Program-made: the position numbers and the translations under genes
Shown: positions 1-8,417 of the stretch, in pieces
Layout: every line of letters begins with the position of its first letter
Numbering within the stretch: the first letter of the stretch is position 1
The notes under the pieces: model-generated
What the model was told of the DNA's origin: nothing
Databases searched by the model: none
Seen by the model: the letters and a program-made list of their open reading frames with translations, nothing else
Virus record (IMG/VR): IMGVR_UViG_3300001450_000227
Location: 1 to 26,437 of that record
DNA from: a virus
Length of the DNA: 26,437 nt
Strand: one strand, 5' to 3'

Positions 1-97
1 TTTGTTAAAATGTCTGGATCATTTATTCCCCATAAGGACAACCATTTTGACTTAGGAAACCAATATTTTGAATGGAGAGATTTATGGGTTGATGGAA
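1..97 (+). repeat. Direct repeat copy 1 (partner 349-445)
   Basis: Bases 1-97 are identical to 349-445, an offset of 348 bp or 116 codons. The first mismatch is C/T at 98/446. Similarity continues for about 17 more bases. The left limit of the repeat lies outside the window. Confidence 0.95.
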
Positions 98-801
98 CAG
101 CATACATTGATACCTTGTCTGGAGGATCTATAACTGCTACTTCAGCTTCTATTAGTTATTTATCTGGATCAAGCCCTATAATAGTAGGAGCAGCAATGAT
201 TCCTGATTTACATCAAACTCATGATTTAGGTTCAAGTACAAAACTATGGAATAATTCTTATGCTAGTTCTTCTAATATATTTCAAATAAATCCAATTTCT
301 GAAAATATTGTAGGTGGGCCCAATCCTCAGATTCTGTCAGGTCGAAACTTTGTTAAAATGTCTGGATCATTTATTCCCCATAAGGACAACCATTTTGACT
401 TAGGAAACCAATATTTTGAATGGAGAGATTTATGGGTTGATGGAATAGCCTATATTGATACAGCTCAAATACACACAAAATTAGATATATCAAATACTAA
501 TGGTGCATCTGTAGATGCAGCCTTCCATTCAATAAATGGTCCTAGAGTAACACTTAAAACTCTAGCACAAGCACAAATTAATGATGGAACCTTTGCAAAA
601 TTTGAGCTAAGAAACACGTCAATAGAGGCAGGCTCAATTGTAATGGGTGGAATTACTGGAAATACTGTTGGAACTATTACAGGTTCTATAATAACAGCAG
701 CAGTAATTGCAGCCCAAACTGCGTCAATTCAAATACACAATGAAACCGGTCTTGCAATTGCAAATAACGCACCGTTCACAGCTTCATTTGTTGTACTATA
801 A
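1..801 (+). CDS. Fibre/appendage-like structural protein with repeated modules (5' end outside window)
   Basis: The reading frame is open from base 1 (Phe-Val-Lys before the first visible Met), so the gene starts upstream and only its last 266 codons are here. The protein contains three modules with a DLG...W pattern: two nearly identical copies (PHKDNHFDLGNQYFEW, from Met at nt 10 and again from nt 358) and a more divergent one between them (PDLHQTHDLGSSTKLW). The rest is rich in Ser, Thr, Ile and Ala, with short beta-prone segments, as in phage fibres, spikes and head decorations. No enzyme motif is visible. It lies directly upstream of the neck genes and ends at a terminator, so it closes the preceding transcription unit. 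Virion fibre or appendage is inferred from composition and context; whether it sits on head or tail cannot be told. Confidence 0.6.
   Translation, partial: FVKMSGSFIPHKDNHFDLGNQYFEWRDLWVDGTAYIDTLSGGSITATSASISYLSGSSPIIVGAAMIPDLHQTHDLGSSTKLWNNSYASSSNIFQINPISENIVGGPNPQILSGRNFVKMSGSFIPHKDNHFDLGNQYFEWRDLWVDGIAYIDTAQIHTKLDISNTNGASVDAAFHSINGPRVTLKTLAQAQINDGTFAKFELRNTSIEAGSIVMGGITGNTVGTITGSIITAAVIAAQTASIQIHNETGLAIANNAPFTASFVVL
349..445 (+). repeat. Direct repeat copy 2 (partner 1-97)
   Basis: This is the in-frame second copy of the 97-bp exact repeat within the fibre-like gene. Identity extends to synonymous positions, which points to a recent duplication or gene conversion rather than protein-level constraint alone. 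Confidence 0.95.
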
Positions 802-819
802 TAAAGCATAAAATAAAGT

Positions 820-848
820 AAAGGGCCCTAATTTATTAGCGCCTTTTT
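820..848 (+). terminator. Rho-independent terminator after fibre-like gene
   Basis: AAAGGGC, one C/C mismatch and CTAA pair with TTAG and GCCTTTT around a TTTA loop, followed by a run of T. It lies 19 nt after the stop codon and directly before the late-type promoter motif at 850. Confidence 0.75.
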
Positions 849-849
849 C

Positions 850-864
850 TATATTTATATATAG
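850..864 (+). promoter_or_regulatory. Late-type promoter motif before gp13-like gene
   Basis: TATATTTATATATAG, one of seven intergenic copies in the window. It begins 31 nt before the ATG at 881 and follows a terminator, so it would start the neck gene unit. The promoter role is inferred from recurrence and position. Confidence 0.7.
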
Positions 865-880
865 ATAATAAGGGATAACT

Positions 881-2044
881 ATGGCAAAACACATACCAAT
901 ATGGCCAGGCTCAGCTTCATTTTTCTCAGGAGATACACCTTTTGGGTTATATGACACTGATACTGATTTTCAAACTGATATAGAAAAGACATCTGAATGG
1001 TGTGCTAAAAGATTGGGGTACCCTATAGTAGATATTGAATTACAAGATATAAATTTCTTTGCGTGTTTCGAAGAGTCAGTAACTGAATATGGTAGTCAAG
1101 TTAACTATTACAATATAAAGGAAAACTTACTAACATTAAAAGGGACTGCAACTGGTAGTAATCTTACACACCAAGAAATTACACCAAATTTCGGCCGAGT
1201 AATAACATTAGCTCAAAAATATGGAACAGAAGCAGGTGTTGGTGGAGATACTACTCATTATAGTGCATCTCTACAATTAACAGCCTCCCAACAAGTGTAC
1301 GATTTAACAAATCCATCAGTATTTAGTTTAGAATCTGGATCAGCTGACTCAAATAATATAGAAATAAAAAGGGTTTTTTATCAAGGTACTCCTGCAATGA
1401 CAAGGTTCTTTGATCCATACGTTGGAACAGGACAAGGTACTGACCAAATGCTCGGTGGTTTTGGTTGGGGAAATTACAGTCCAGCTGTAAACTTTTTAAT
1501 GCTACCAATGTATGATGATTTATTAAGGGTACAGGCTATAGAGTTTAACGACCAGATACGTAAATCAGCATATTCTTTTGAACTAAGAAATAATAGATTG
1601 CGAGTATTTCCACATCCAAAAACATCATATAAAATTTGGATAGAATATGTACTACTTTCAGAAAGAAATGATAATCTAAAAAATGGTAATATTGCAAATA
1701 CTATAACCGACTTTTCTAATGCAACATATAATGATATGATATATTCTAATATCAATCATCCAGGAAAACAATGGATTAGAAAATATACACTTGCACTGGT
1801 AAAAGAATTATTAGGTAATGTTAGAAGTAAATATAGTTCTATACCTATTCCAGGAGCAGAAGTTAATATAGATGGAGACACACTACGTTCTGAAGCTGCT
1901 GTAGAAAAAGAAAATTTAATATCTCAATTAAGAGAAGACTTAGAGGCCTCATCTAGAAGAAATCTTTTAGAAAGACAAAAAGAAGAATCAGAATTTATGG
2001 GTGAAACACTAAACAAAGTACCATACGGAATATACATAGGGTAA
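881..2044 (+). CDS. gp13-like neck protein
   Basis: A 387-residue protein, called a T4 gp13-type neck (head-completion) protein. In T4, gp13 and gp14 form the collar that closes the filled head and joins it to the tail. The N-terminal segment FGLYDTDTDFQTDIEK, then CAKRLGYPIVDIELQDINFF and a following acidic stretch, recall gp13 proteins of marine T4-like phages as I remember them; no alignment could be run. The C-terminal 60 residues are charged and helix-prone (EKENLISQLREDLEAS). The gene is followed after 3 nt by the gp14-like gene and then gp15, the expected neck/tail-completion order. Size is above the roughly 310 residues of T4 gp13. The family call leans on synteny as much as on sequence. 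Confidence 0.6.
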   Translation: MAKHIPIWPGSASFFSGDTPFGLYDTDTDFQTDIEKTSEWCAKRLGYPIVDIELQDINFFACFEESVTEYGSQVNYYNIKENLLTLKGTATGSNLTHQEITPNFGRVITLAQKYGTEAGVGGDTTHYSASLQLTASQQVYDLTNPSVFSLESGSADSNNIEIKRVFYQGTPAMTRFFDPYVGTGQGTDQMLGGFGWGNYSPAVNFLMLPMYDDLLRVQAIEFNDQIRKSAYSFELRNNRLRVFPHPKTSYKIWIEYVLLSERNDNLKNGNIANTITDFSNATYNDMIYSNINHPGKQWIRKYTLALVKELLGNVRSKYSSIPIPGAEVNIDGDTLRSEAAVEKENLISQLREDLEASSRRNLLERQKEESEFMGETLNKVPYGIYIG

Positions 2045-2047
2045 ATT

Positions 2048-2599
2048 ATGGCATTATTTGGAAGCGCAAGAGATGTAAGTCTATTTAGAACTCTAAGTAG
2101 AGAATTAGTAAATAAAATTATAGATATTGAGGTTGATATTTTTAAATCAGCAGTGTATGATTCAGATACTAATTTATATGGCGAATCTATAAATAAGGTA
2201 TATAAGCCAGGAGTAAGAGTTGCCTGTTTAGTTGAGGTAGAAGATCAAGAATGGGATAGCGGCGAATTTGGTGTTGATGTCAATCAACTTGCTAAGTTTT
2301 CATTTTTAAGAGATGACCTATTACCTGCTGGAAGTATTGGTACACCAGCTTCAAATGTAGTTTTAGAGGTTGGAGATACTATTTGGTGGAATAATATCTA
2401 TTGGGAATTAGATGCAGTAGTAGAAAATCAATTTGTTGTTGGTAAAGATCCTGAAACAGATAAAGGTTTATTAAGTAATGATAGAGGAGAGTTTGGATCT
2501 AGCTTCTCAATAATTTGTTCAGGACACCAAAGTAGAAAAAGTAGAGTTCAACTAGATAATATAAGAGCAGGATACAAATACGGATTATATAACGAATAA
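2048..2599 (+). CDS. gp14-like neck protein
   Basis: A 183-residue protein between gp13-like and gp15-like genes. The N-terminal half has an amphipathic helix (FRTLSRELVNKIIDIEVDIF) followed by a segment with YGESINKVYKPGVRVACLVE and a Glu/Asp-Trp motif. From memory this matches the short gp14 proteins of marine T4-like phages, in which 'NLYGE' and 'W..P v.v.clie..d..W' recur. The mid-part has WWNNIYWELDAVVENQFVVG, a beta-rich stretch. T4 gp14 is longer, at about 256 residues. The stop overlaps the next start by 1 nt (TAATG), suggesting translational coupling with the gp15-like gene. The expected role is the second ring of the neck, linking portal/head completion proteins to the tail terminator. 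Confidence 0.6.
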   Translation: MALFGSARDVSLFRTLSRELVNKIIDIEVDIFKSAVYDSDTNLYGESINKVYKPGVRVACLVEVEDQEWDSGEFGVDVNQLAKFSFLRDDLLPAGSIGTPASNVVLEVGDTIWWNNIYWELDAVVENQFVVGKDPETDKGLLSNDRGEFGSSFSIICSGHQSRKSRVQLDNIRAGYKYGLYNE

Positions 2600-3513
2600 T
2601 GGCAGATAAAAAATACATATCAAATATACGTTCTCAACAAATAGATAGGGGAAATGATTCATTCAAGGAACCTACGGTTGGACTATATGATGTAGATGAA
2701 GCAATTCATTATTATTTTGAAAATATTATTCAACCGAGAGTAAAAGATGGAGAAAGTGAAATTAGAGTGCCAATAGTATATGGTTCTCCAGAAAGATGGT
2801 CAAGCGTACAAAAATCGGGTGTATTTAGGGATGAAACTGGTAAGATTCAATTGCCTTTAATAATGTATAGAAGAACATCTGTTGAAAAAAATAGAAATTT
2901 ATCTAAAAAACTAGATGCTAATACACCAAATTTACATGTCACATTTGAAACACAATACAATCAAACAAATAGGTATGATAATTTCGATGTACTAGTTGGT
3001 AGAAAACCTTCTAGAAAATTTCACAGTGTAGTAATTCCTGACTATGTCACACTATCATATGAATGTATAATCTGGACAGATTTTATACAACACCAAAATA
3101 AAATAATTGAAGATATAAATTACGCCTCAGATGCATATTGGGGAAAACCAAATGCATTTAAGTTTTTAGCAACCCTTGATTCTTTTGATATACAAAATGA
3201 TTTAGTACAAGGGAGTGATAGAATGTCTAAGGCTAACTTTACACTAAACATGTCTGGATACATTATACCTAATAATTTACAAAAAGATATGACACAATTT
3301 AATAAAACACACTATGGAGTAGCAGAAGTAAATTTATTTACTACTGACGTTACCGTAGTTAATGATCTAAATGAAGTTTACGACGGAGCTGGTAATTTAA
3401 TAACAAAACAAATACCAGACTCAAATTTAGCAAACCAAAACCTACCAAATGTAGATACCAACCCAGACAACAGTAATAATAATAATCCTGGGTGGGTTAA
3501 TATTAATGATTAA
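2599..3513 (+). CDS. gp15-like tail completion and sheath stabilizer protein
   Basis: A 304-residue protein similar to T4 gp15 (272 residues), which caps the finished tail tube and sheath and provides the head-joining surface. Matching features are an early helix (DEAIHYYFENIIQP), SEIRVPIVYGS at about residues 53-63 (T4: FIRVPITYAS), central LHVTFETQYN, a WTDF segment (IIWTDFIQHQNKIIEDI), and the late ANFTLNMSGYIIP resembling T4's FEVNGWMYPP. The C-terminal 60 residues are Asn/Asp/Pro-rich and probably disordered. The start overlaps the stop of the gp14-like gene. The order gp13-gp14-gp15-gp18-gp19 that follows is the canonical T4-like structural order of marine phages. Confidence 0.8.
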   Translation: MADKKYISNIRSQQIDRGNDSFKEPTVGLYDVDEAIHYYFENIIQPRVKDGESEIRVPIVYGSPERWSSVQKSGVFRDETGKIQLPLIMYRRTSVEKNRNLSKKLDANTPNLHVTFETQYNQTNRYDNFDVLVGRKPSRKFHSVVIPDYVTLSYECIIWTDFIQHQNKIIEDINYASDAYWGKPNAFKFLATLDSFDIQNDLVQGSDRMSKANFTLNMSGYIIPNNLQKDMTQFNKTHYGVAEVNLFTTDVTVVNDLNEVYDGAGNLITKQIPDSNLANQNLPNVDTNPDNSNNNNPGWVNIND

Positions 3514-3530
3514 AATAAGGGAGTTATAAA

Positions 3531-3857
3531 ATGAACAAAGAACAAGAAATTGCTGATAAATTAGCAACACACAGAGCAGAAAAAGCTGTTTCAACAACAG
3601 AAGAAAGTAAAATTAAAAAGTTTACTCAAGAAGAATTAAAATCTATATCCAATATTAAACAGGTATATGATAATACAACTTTGCGAATAGGACAATTGCA
3701 TTTTGAAGAAAAACAATTACTAAAAGAGCGCATAGAACTTGAGTCAATGTTTAACAATAATAGAGAAAAAGAAATTAAATTTGCGCAAGAACTTAATGAT
3801 AAATATGGCAAAGGGACTTTAGATATAGAAACAGGAATTTTTACTCCTGTAGAATAA
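3531..3857 (+). CDS. Small coiled-coil protein of unknown function in the tail cluster
   Basis: A 108-residue protein with a clear Shine-Dalgarno (AAGGGAG, about 9 nt before the ATG). It is highly charged and helix-prone: residues 25-90 have heptad-like spacing (ISNIKQVYDNTTLRIGQLHF, then EEKQLLKERIELESMF), so a dimeric coiled coil is likely. It ends in KYGKGTLDIETGIFTPVE, which looks like a small folded tail with beta strands. No enzyme motif or membrane segment is seen. It sits between the sheath stabilizer and the sheath gene and shares the upstream transcription unit, so a virion or assembly role is possible. Coiled-coil proteins of this kind are common in phages and I do not recognise a named family. 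Confidence 0.7.
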   Translation: MNKEQEIADKLATHRAEKAVSTTEESKIKKFTQEELKSISNIKQVYDNTTLRIGQLHFEEKQLLKERIELESMFNNNREKEIKFAQELNDKYGKGTLDIETGIFTPVE

Positions 3858-3873
3858 CTTTGGCGTTTACGGT

Positions 3874-3888
3874 GATATTTATATATAG
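3874..3888 (+). promoter_or_regulatory. Late-type promoter motif before tail sheath gene
   Basis: GATATTTATATATAG, identical to the copy before the tail tube gene. It begins 68 nt upstream of the sheath ATG, the longest leader of the seven. The leader ends in a strong Shine-Dalgarno (GAGGAG), consistent with high expression. Confidence 0.75.
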
Positions 3889-3941
3889 AGAAACAAAAGA
3901 TTTAGTATAATCTCAATAAAATATACAGAGGAGAATAAAAC

Positions 3942-6866
3942 ATGGCAGAAAGAATTGTTAGCCCGGGTGTTTTTACACAGGAAAACGACCTTTCATTTTT
4001 ACCAGCTGGTATAGGCGAAATTGGTGCTGTAATTATAGGTAGAACAGAAAGAGGACCGGCTTTTCAACCTACCGTAATACGTTCTATGAACGATTTTGAA
4101 TTACAGTTTGGAAGTGCAACCCAAGGAACTTATGTTCCATTTACAGTTAAAGAATATATTAGAAGCGCAGGGGCTGTTACGATAGTAAGAGTTCTTGGAT
4201 TAGATGGATATGAAAATACTAAACAAGTATTTGTATATGCTTCTGGTTCTACAACATTTGCTTCAAACTCAGCTGCAACTGCAAATACTGATAAACACTT
4301 ATTAGCTGTTTTACACGCTACAGCAGACGATCCAGACCAAGAATGTTCGGCAATTTCATTTGGTGAAACTGCTGGTGGACAATTTGCAATAAAAACTGTA
4401 TTATTAGATTCAGGATCTTTAGCATTTCCTGGTGACTTAGCATCCTCTGGACCAAGTGTATATTTCCAATTAACTTCTTCTAATGATTTAAGATATAGAT
4501 TTATTGGTTTAGATACTGTAAACTTAAATGCAGTAACTAATGATATAAATACTTCTGCTGGTTCAACATCAACAGTATATTTCTTATCTAGTTCTGCAGG
4601 AAATAATGAAGACTCTTTATTATCTTTTGTGACTCAACTACAAGGTGTACAATCTAATTTGGGAATAACTGCAACTTTAGGTGCATCTCAATCAGTATCA
4701 CCTTTCCACTTTAATTTACAATTATCAGCATCAGCAATTGGATTAGCTGGTAATACAATAACATTAGCTACATCATCCCAAGGTGGCACAACAGCTGCTC
4801 AAACATTTGCAGGTGGTGCAGAAAATACTGGAAGTGGAGACTTAAGTAATTCATTAACTGGTAACGGTGTTGCAACATTTACATGGCACACTGCAGTAGC
4901 TTCTACTTGGTCATTTGATAAAGCAAACGCAAATTATTTTGAAAATCAATTACCAATGGAGCCAGGAGCATATATTCCTGGTGTTGAAACTGGTGTTGAA
5001 ACATACATAAGATCTTTTTACATACACTCACTATTTAATTCACAATCATATGGTGCTTCGGCAGATAATGTTGGTGGTGGATATGGATTTACAAAGGCTT
5101 CAGCATCTACACATGCTGTAAGCTATAACGCAGTTGCAAGTTCTGCTGGTACTGGAACAAATAGTTCTACATCTGGTAAATCTTATGTTGCTGCATGCAC
5201 TCCATGGGTAACATCTCAAACTGTTGGTGCAGGTACAAACGATCCTTTATTTAAGTTCCATACATTATCTCACGGTAATGGGTCCAATAAAATGGCAAAA
5301 ATAAGTATTGCTGCAATTAAATCTGCTGGATCAATTAGTGGACAAGATTATGGAAGCTTTACAGTACTTATTAGAAAATTTGACGATACAGATTCAAAGG
5401 TAGTTACGTTAGAAACATATGCTAATTGTAATTTAGATCCAAATTCTCCAAACTACATAGCTAGAAGAATTGGTGATAAATATAAATACTACCAAGACAT
5501 CGGTACAGATAGTAAATTAGTAGTTGCTGGTGACTATGATAATATGTCTAAATATGTAAGAGTTGAAGTAGATGAAAGAGTAAGAAATGCAATATACTCC
5601 CCACAAATAATTCCATTCGCACACGAAGCATATTTATCGCCATACCAAGCTAATTTATATGGAGCTTATCCTCCTGCAGCATTAGTAACGTCTAGAAGTT
5701 TAATGACTGATACTAAAACATATTATGGATTTAACTTTAATGAAACAATTCTTAATAATGGAATGAAATATTATCTTGCTCCATTAAGTGATACTGCAAA
5801 CATAGGATACAATGCAGCATTTAAGTTAGAAAACTGTGTTAACTCTGGTTCAACAGTAACTACAGGTTCAGCATTACACGCTAAAAGATTTACTCTTGCA
5901 TTCCAAGGAGGATTTGATGGAGTTAATCCTGCAATGCCTGTTAACCTAGGTAAAGACTTAGCACCAGGAAACAGTTTTGGATTTAACTTTAGTTCAACTG
6001 CTGGTAGTGGATATAAAGCATTTAAAAAAGCATTAGATACTGTATCTAATCCTGATGAAATAGATATTAACATGATTGTTATGCCAGGTATTCTTTCTAA
6101 GAATGCTTCAAATATAATTACAAAAGGTATCGAGGTTTGTGAAGACAGAGGTGATGCATTCTTTGTATTTGATGGTGTTAATTCTCTTGAAGGAGACTCA
6201 ATCACTGCAGCAGTTGCTCAAGCTGATTTATATGATACAAACTACGGTGCACAATATTACCCATGGGTAAAAATACTTGATGCAACTGTAAATAAATTTT
6301 TATGGGTTCCACCATCCGTAGTAGTACCTGGTGTAATCGCCTTTAATGATAAGGTTGCATTCCCTTGGTTTGCTCCTGCAGGTCTTAATAGAGGAAGTTT
6401 AGCTCAAGTATCTGACGTATATACAAGATTAACTCATGGTGAAAGAGATGATTTATATGAAGGTAAAGTTAATCCTATTGCAGTATTCCCTTCAGTTGGA
6501 GTATGTATTTGGGGCCAAAAAACCTTACAAACAAAATCTTCAGCACTTGATAGAATCAATGTTCGTAGATTATTGATAAAACTTAAGAAATTTATTGCTT
6601 CATCTACAAAATATCTTGTATTTGAACAAAACACAACAGCAACTAGAAATAGATTCTTAAATATTGTTAACCCTTATTTAGAAACAGTACAACAGCAACA
6701 AGGTTTATATGCCTTTAAAGTTGTAATGGATGAAACAAATAATACTCCAGATGTAGTTGATAGAAACCAAATGAAAGGTGAAATATTCTTACAGCCTGCA
6801 AAAGCTGCTGAATTCATCATTGTAGACTTCAACATAATGAGAACTGGTGCATCATTTGAAGAATAG
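3942..6866 (+). CDS. 18: Contractile tail sheath protein (T4 gp18 family), enlarged
   Basis: A 974-residue tail sheath subunit, the protein that surrounds the tube and contracts on infection. The N-terminus (ERIVSPGVFTQENDLSF, then GEIGAVIIGRTERGPAF and SMNDFELQFG) and the C-terminal third are typical. The latter has GGFDGVN near residue 655, INMIVMPGI, FFVFDG, a WFAPAGLNRG motif equivalent to T4's APAGFNRG, NPIAVFP, the RINVRRLL helix and a closing FIIVDFNIMRTG. T4 gp18 is 659 residues. The extra length lies mainly in residues about 95-540, a Ser/Thr/Ala/Gly-rich stretch probably forming surface-exposed insert domains. It is followed at 54 nt by the tail tube gene under its own promoter motif. 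The function call is secure; the nature of the insert is unknown. Confidence 0.95.
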   Translation: MAERIVSPGVFTQENDLSFLPAGIGEIGAVIIGRTERGPAFQPTVIRSMNDFELQFGSATQGTYVPFTVKEYIRSAGAVTIVRVLGLDGYENTKQVFVYASGSTTFASNSAATANTDKHLLAVLHATADDPDQECSAISFGETAGGQFAIKTVLLDSGSLAFPGDLASSGPSVYFQLTSSNDLRYRFIGLDTVNLNAVTNDINTSAGSTSTVYFLSSSAGNNEDSLLSFVTQLQGVQSNLGITATLGASQSVSPFHFNLQLSASAIGLAGNTITLATSSQGGTTAAQTFAGGAENTGSGDLSNSLTGNGVATFTWHTAVASTWSFDKANANYFENQLPMEPGAYIPGVETGVETYIRSFYIHSLFNSQSYGASADNVGGGYGFTKASASTHAVSYNAVASSAGTGTNSSTSGKSYVAACTPWVTSQTVGAGTNDPLFKFHTLSHGNGSNKMAKISIAAIKSAGSISGQDYGSFTVLIRKFDDTDSKVVTLETYANCNLDPNSPNYIARRIGDKYKYYQDIGTDSKLVVAGDYDNMSKYVRVEVDERVRNAIYSPQIIPFAHEAYLSPYQANLYGAYPPAALVTSRSLMTDTKTYYGFNFNETILNNGMKYYLAPLSDTANIGYNAAFKLENCVNSGSTVTTGSALHAKRFTLAFQGGFDGVNPAMPVNLGKDLAPGNSFGFNFSSTAGSGYKAFKKALDTVSNPDEIDINMIVMPGILSKNASNIITKGIEVCEDRGDAFFVFDGVNSLEGDSITAAVAQADLYDTNYGAQYYPWVKILDATVNKFLWVPPSVVVPGVIAFNDKVAFPWFAPAGLNRGSLAQVSDVYTRLTHGERDDLYEGKVNPIAVFPSVGVCIWGQKTLQTKSSALDRINVRRLLIKLKKFIASSTKYLVFEQNTTATRNRFLNIVNPYLETVQQQQGLYAFKVVMDETNNTPDVVDRNQMKGEIFLQPAKAAEFIIVDFNIMRTGASFEE

Positions 6867-6891
6867 AATTTAACAATTATTAAAAGATGAC

Positions 6892-6906
6892 GATATTTAT
6901 ATATAG
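6892..6906 (+). promoter_or_regulatory. Late-type promoter motif before tail tube gene
   Basis: GATATTTATATATAG, starting 28 nt before the ATG at 6920 and running straight into the Shine-Dalgarno (AGAGGAG). This gives the tube gene its own start in addition to read-through from the sheath gene. Confidence 0.75.
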
Positions 6907-6919
6907 AGGAGAAAAATAA

Positions 6920-7411
6920 ATGGCAAACTTAGTAGACCCAAGTGAAATTATGTTCACGGCCTTTGAGCCAAAACAACAAAATAGATTTATATTCTATATT
7001 GATGGAATACCTGCATATCTTATTAAGACAGCAGCTAGACCAAAGGTAGTGACTGAAGAGGTTGAATTACAACATATAAACGTTTCAAGATATGTAAAAG
7101 GTAAAACAACTTGGGACCCAATTGATATTGTACTTTATGACCCAATTGTACCATCAGGTGCACAAGCAGTAATGGAGTGGGTAAGACTACACCACGAATC
7201 AGTAACAGGTAGAGATGGTTATGCTGACTTTTATAAGAAAGATATAACAATTAATGTACTTGGACCTGTAGGAGATAAAGTAGAAGAATGGACTGGTAAA
7301 GGTGCATTGATCACTGGTGCAGATTTTGGCGCTATAGATTGGACCCAAACAGCTGCTGTTAATGAAATAACAGTATCTATTAGATGTGATTACTGGATAT
7401 TACAATACTAA
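6920..7411 (+). CDS. 19: Tail tube protein (T4 gp19 family)
   Basis: A 163-residue protein, the same length as T4 gp19, whose hexameric rings stack to form the inner tube through which DNA passes. Features seen are the N-terminal QQNRFIFYIDGIPAYLIKTA (the FIxxIDGxPAYLIK strand pattern of the family), a middle beta segment (YVKGKTTWDPIDIVLYDPI), an amphipathic helix (GAQAVMEWVRLHHESV) and a C-terminal strand EITVSIRCDYWILQY. It lies directly after the sheath gene, as in T4 and its relatives, and is followed by a terminator. It should be among the most highly expressed genes of the unit. Sequence, length and synteny agree, so confidence is high. Confidence 0.93.
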   Translation: MANLVDPSEIMFTAFEPKQQNRFIFYIDGIPAYLIKTAARPKVVTEEVELQHINVSRYVKGKTTWDPIDIVLYDPIVPSGAQAVMEWVRLHHESVTGRDGYADFYKKDITINVLGPVGDKVEEWTGKGALITGADFGAIDWTQTAAVNEITVSIRCDYWILQY

Positions 7412-7435
7412 TACATCTTTATATTCAATAAAATT

Positions 7436-7466
7436 AAGACCCTTACAAATGTTTGGGTCTTTTTTT
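7436..7466 (+). terminator. Rho-independent terminator after tail tube gene
   Basis: AAGACCC (7436-7442) pairs with GGGTCTT (7455-7461) around a 12-nt loop and runs into a T tract. It separates the sheath/tube unit from the gp26-family gene, which has its own promoter motif. Confidence 0.85.
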
Positions 7467-7486
7467 GTTTATTTTTTGCGGGAATA

Positions 7487-7500
7487 TATATTTATATATG
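7487..7500 (+). promoter_or_regulatory. Late-type promoter motif before gp26-family gene
   Basis: TATATTTATATATG, a slightly divergent copy. It begins 49 nt before the ATG at 7536 and follows the terminator at 7436-7466, so this is the likely start of the tape-measure/baseplate unit. Confidence 0.65.
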
Positions 7501-7535
7501 TTACAAGTTAAAAAACACAAAATAGGAGAAAAGTT

Positions 7536-8417
7536 ATGGCAAAGTCCCAAGTAGTAAATCCAGACTATCCAGATCAGGATAGATTATCTAATGAAGAACT
7601 AAAAAGTAAAGTTATTAGTGAAGCACCAACTAAAAACGTTAAACAAGAAAGTGAATACAAGTTTCCAACAGAAACTATAGATTTACCATCTAAAGGTATA
7701 TTATATCCTCAAGGAAGTGTATTATCTCAAGGTAGTGTAGATGTAAAATATATGACTGCAAAAGAAGAAGATATTCTTACATCTCAAAACCTTATTAAAA
7801 ATGGAACTGTTATTGATAGATTATTGCGTTCACTTATAGTTTCACCTATAAATTACAATGACCTACTTGTTGGAGACAAAAACGCTATAATGGTAGCAGC
7901 AAGAATTCTTGCTTATGGTAAAGAATATAAGGTAGAATTAACAGATCCTAATTCTGGTGAAAAACAAGAAGAAATAGTAGACCTTACCCAATTTGAATAC
8001 AAAGATTTTAATATTGATGGACTAGAGGCTGGAGAAAATAAGTTTGTGTTTAACTTACCAGCAGCAAAAAGAACTATTGAATTTAGACTACTTTGTCATG
8101 GTGATGAAAAATCAGTACAAGACGAATTAAAAAGACAGAAAAAATCTTTTAAAGGTGGATTTGCAGGAGTAAAGCCTGAATTAAGTACTAGACTTAAAAA
8201 AATGATACTATCTGTAGATGGAGACACAGACCCTATAAAAATAAGAAACTTTGTAGAAAATGAGTTTTTGTCTAGAGACTCTTTAGCCTTTAGAGAACAT
8301 ATTGAAGCTATGTCGCCTGATATAGATTTAACATATAACTATTATAGTGAATCAACTGGTGAGGAAAATGAAATAACCCTACCAATGTCCGTTCAGTTTT
8401 TTTGGCCTAGGGCCTGA
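7536..8417 (+). CDS. 26: gp26-family (T4_baseplate) protein, probable tail assembly chaperone
   Basis: A 293-residue protein of the T4 gp26 family. The diagnostic block is present: LPSKGILYP (residues 50-58), MTAKEEDILTS (73-83), and VDRLL-like IDRLLRSLIVSPINYNDLLV followed by GDKNA and ILAYGKEY (to about 130). T4 gp26 is listed as a baseplate hub component, but gp26-like genes are not part of the mature baseplate structure as I recall it, and an assembly role fits better here. The ORF ends FFWPRA then TGA, inside a frameshift cassette: seven T at 8397-8403 and a GC hairpin at 8410-8427, with a second open frame to 8604. A tape measure gene follows, as for chaperone pairs in other tailed phages. 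Start chosen by the AGGAG 7 nt upstream. The N-terminal 45 residues are polar and likely flexible. Confidence 0.8.
   Translation: MAKSQVVNPDYPDQDRLSNEELKSKVISEAPTKNVKQESEYKFPTETIDLPSKGILYPQGSVLSQGSVDVKYMTAKEEDILTSQNLIKNGTVIDRLLRSLIVSPINYNDLLVGDKNAIMVAARILAYGKEYKVELTDPNSGEKQEEIVDLTQFEYKDFNIDGLEAGENKFVFNLPAAKRTIEFRLLCHGDEKSVQDELKRQKKSFKGGFAGVKPELSTRLKKMILSVDGDTDPIKIRNFVENEFLSRDSLAFREHIEAMSPDIDLTYNYYSESTGEENEITLPMSVQFFWPRA
8397..8403 (+). promoter_or_regulatory. Candidate slippery site (seven T) for programmed frameshift
   Basis: In the gp26 frame this reads TTT TTT TGG. A +1 or -2 slip of the peptidyl tRNA-Phe on this run keeps perfect pairing and enters the frame open to 8602-8604. The -1 frame meets TAG at 8408-8410, so it cannot be used. 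Confidence 0.7.

Noticed and set aside
8397-8410. Classical -1 frameshift at the T run
   Set aside because: The -1 frame reads TTG GCC TAG and stops at 8408-8410, so it gives no extension; only +1/-2 does.
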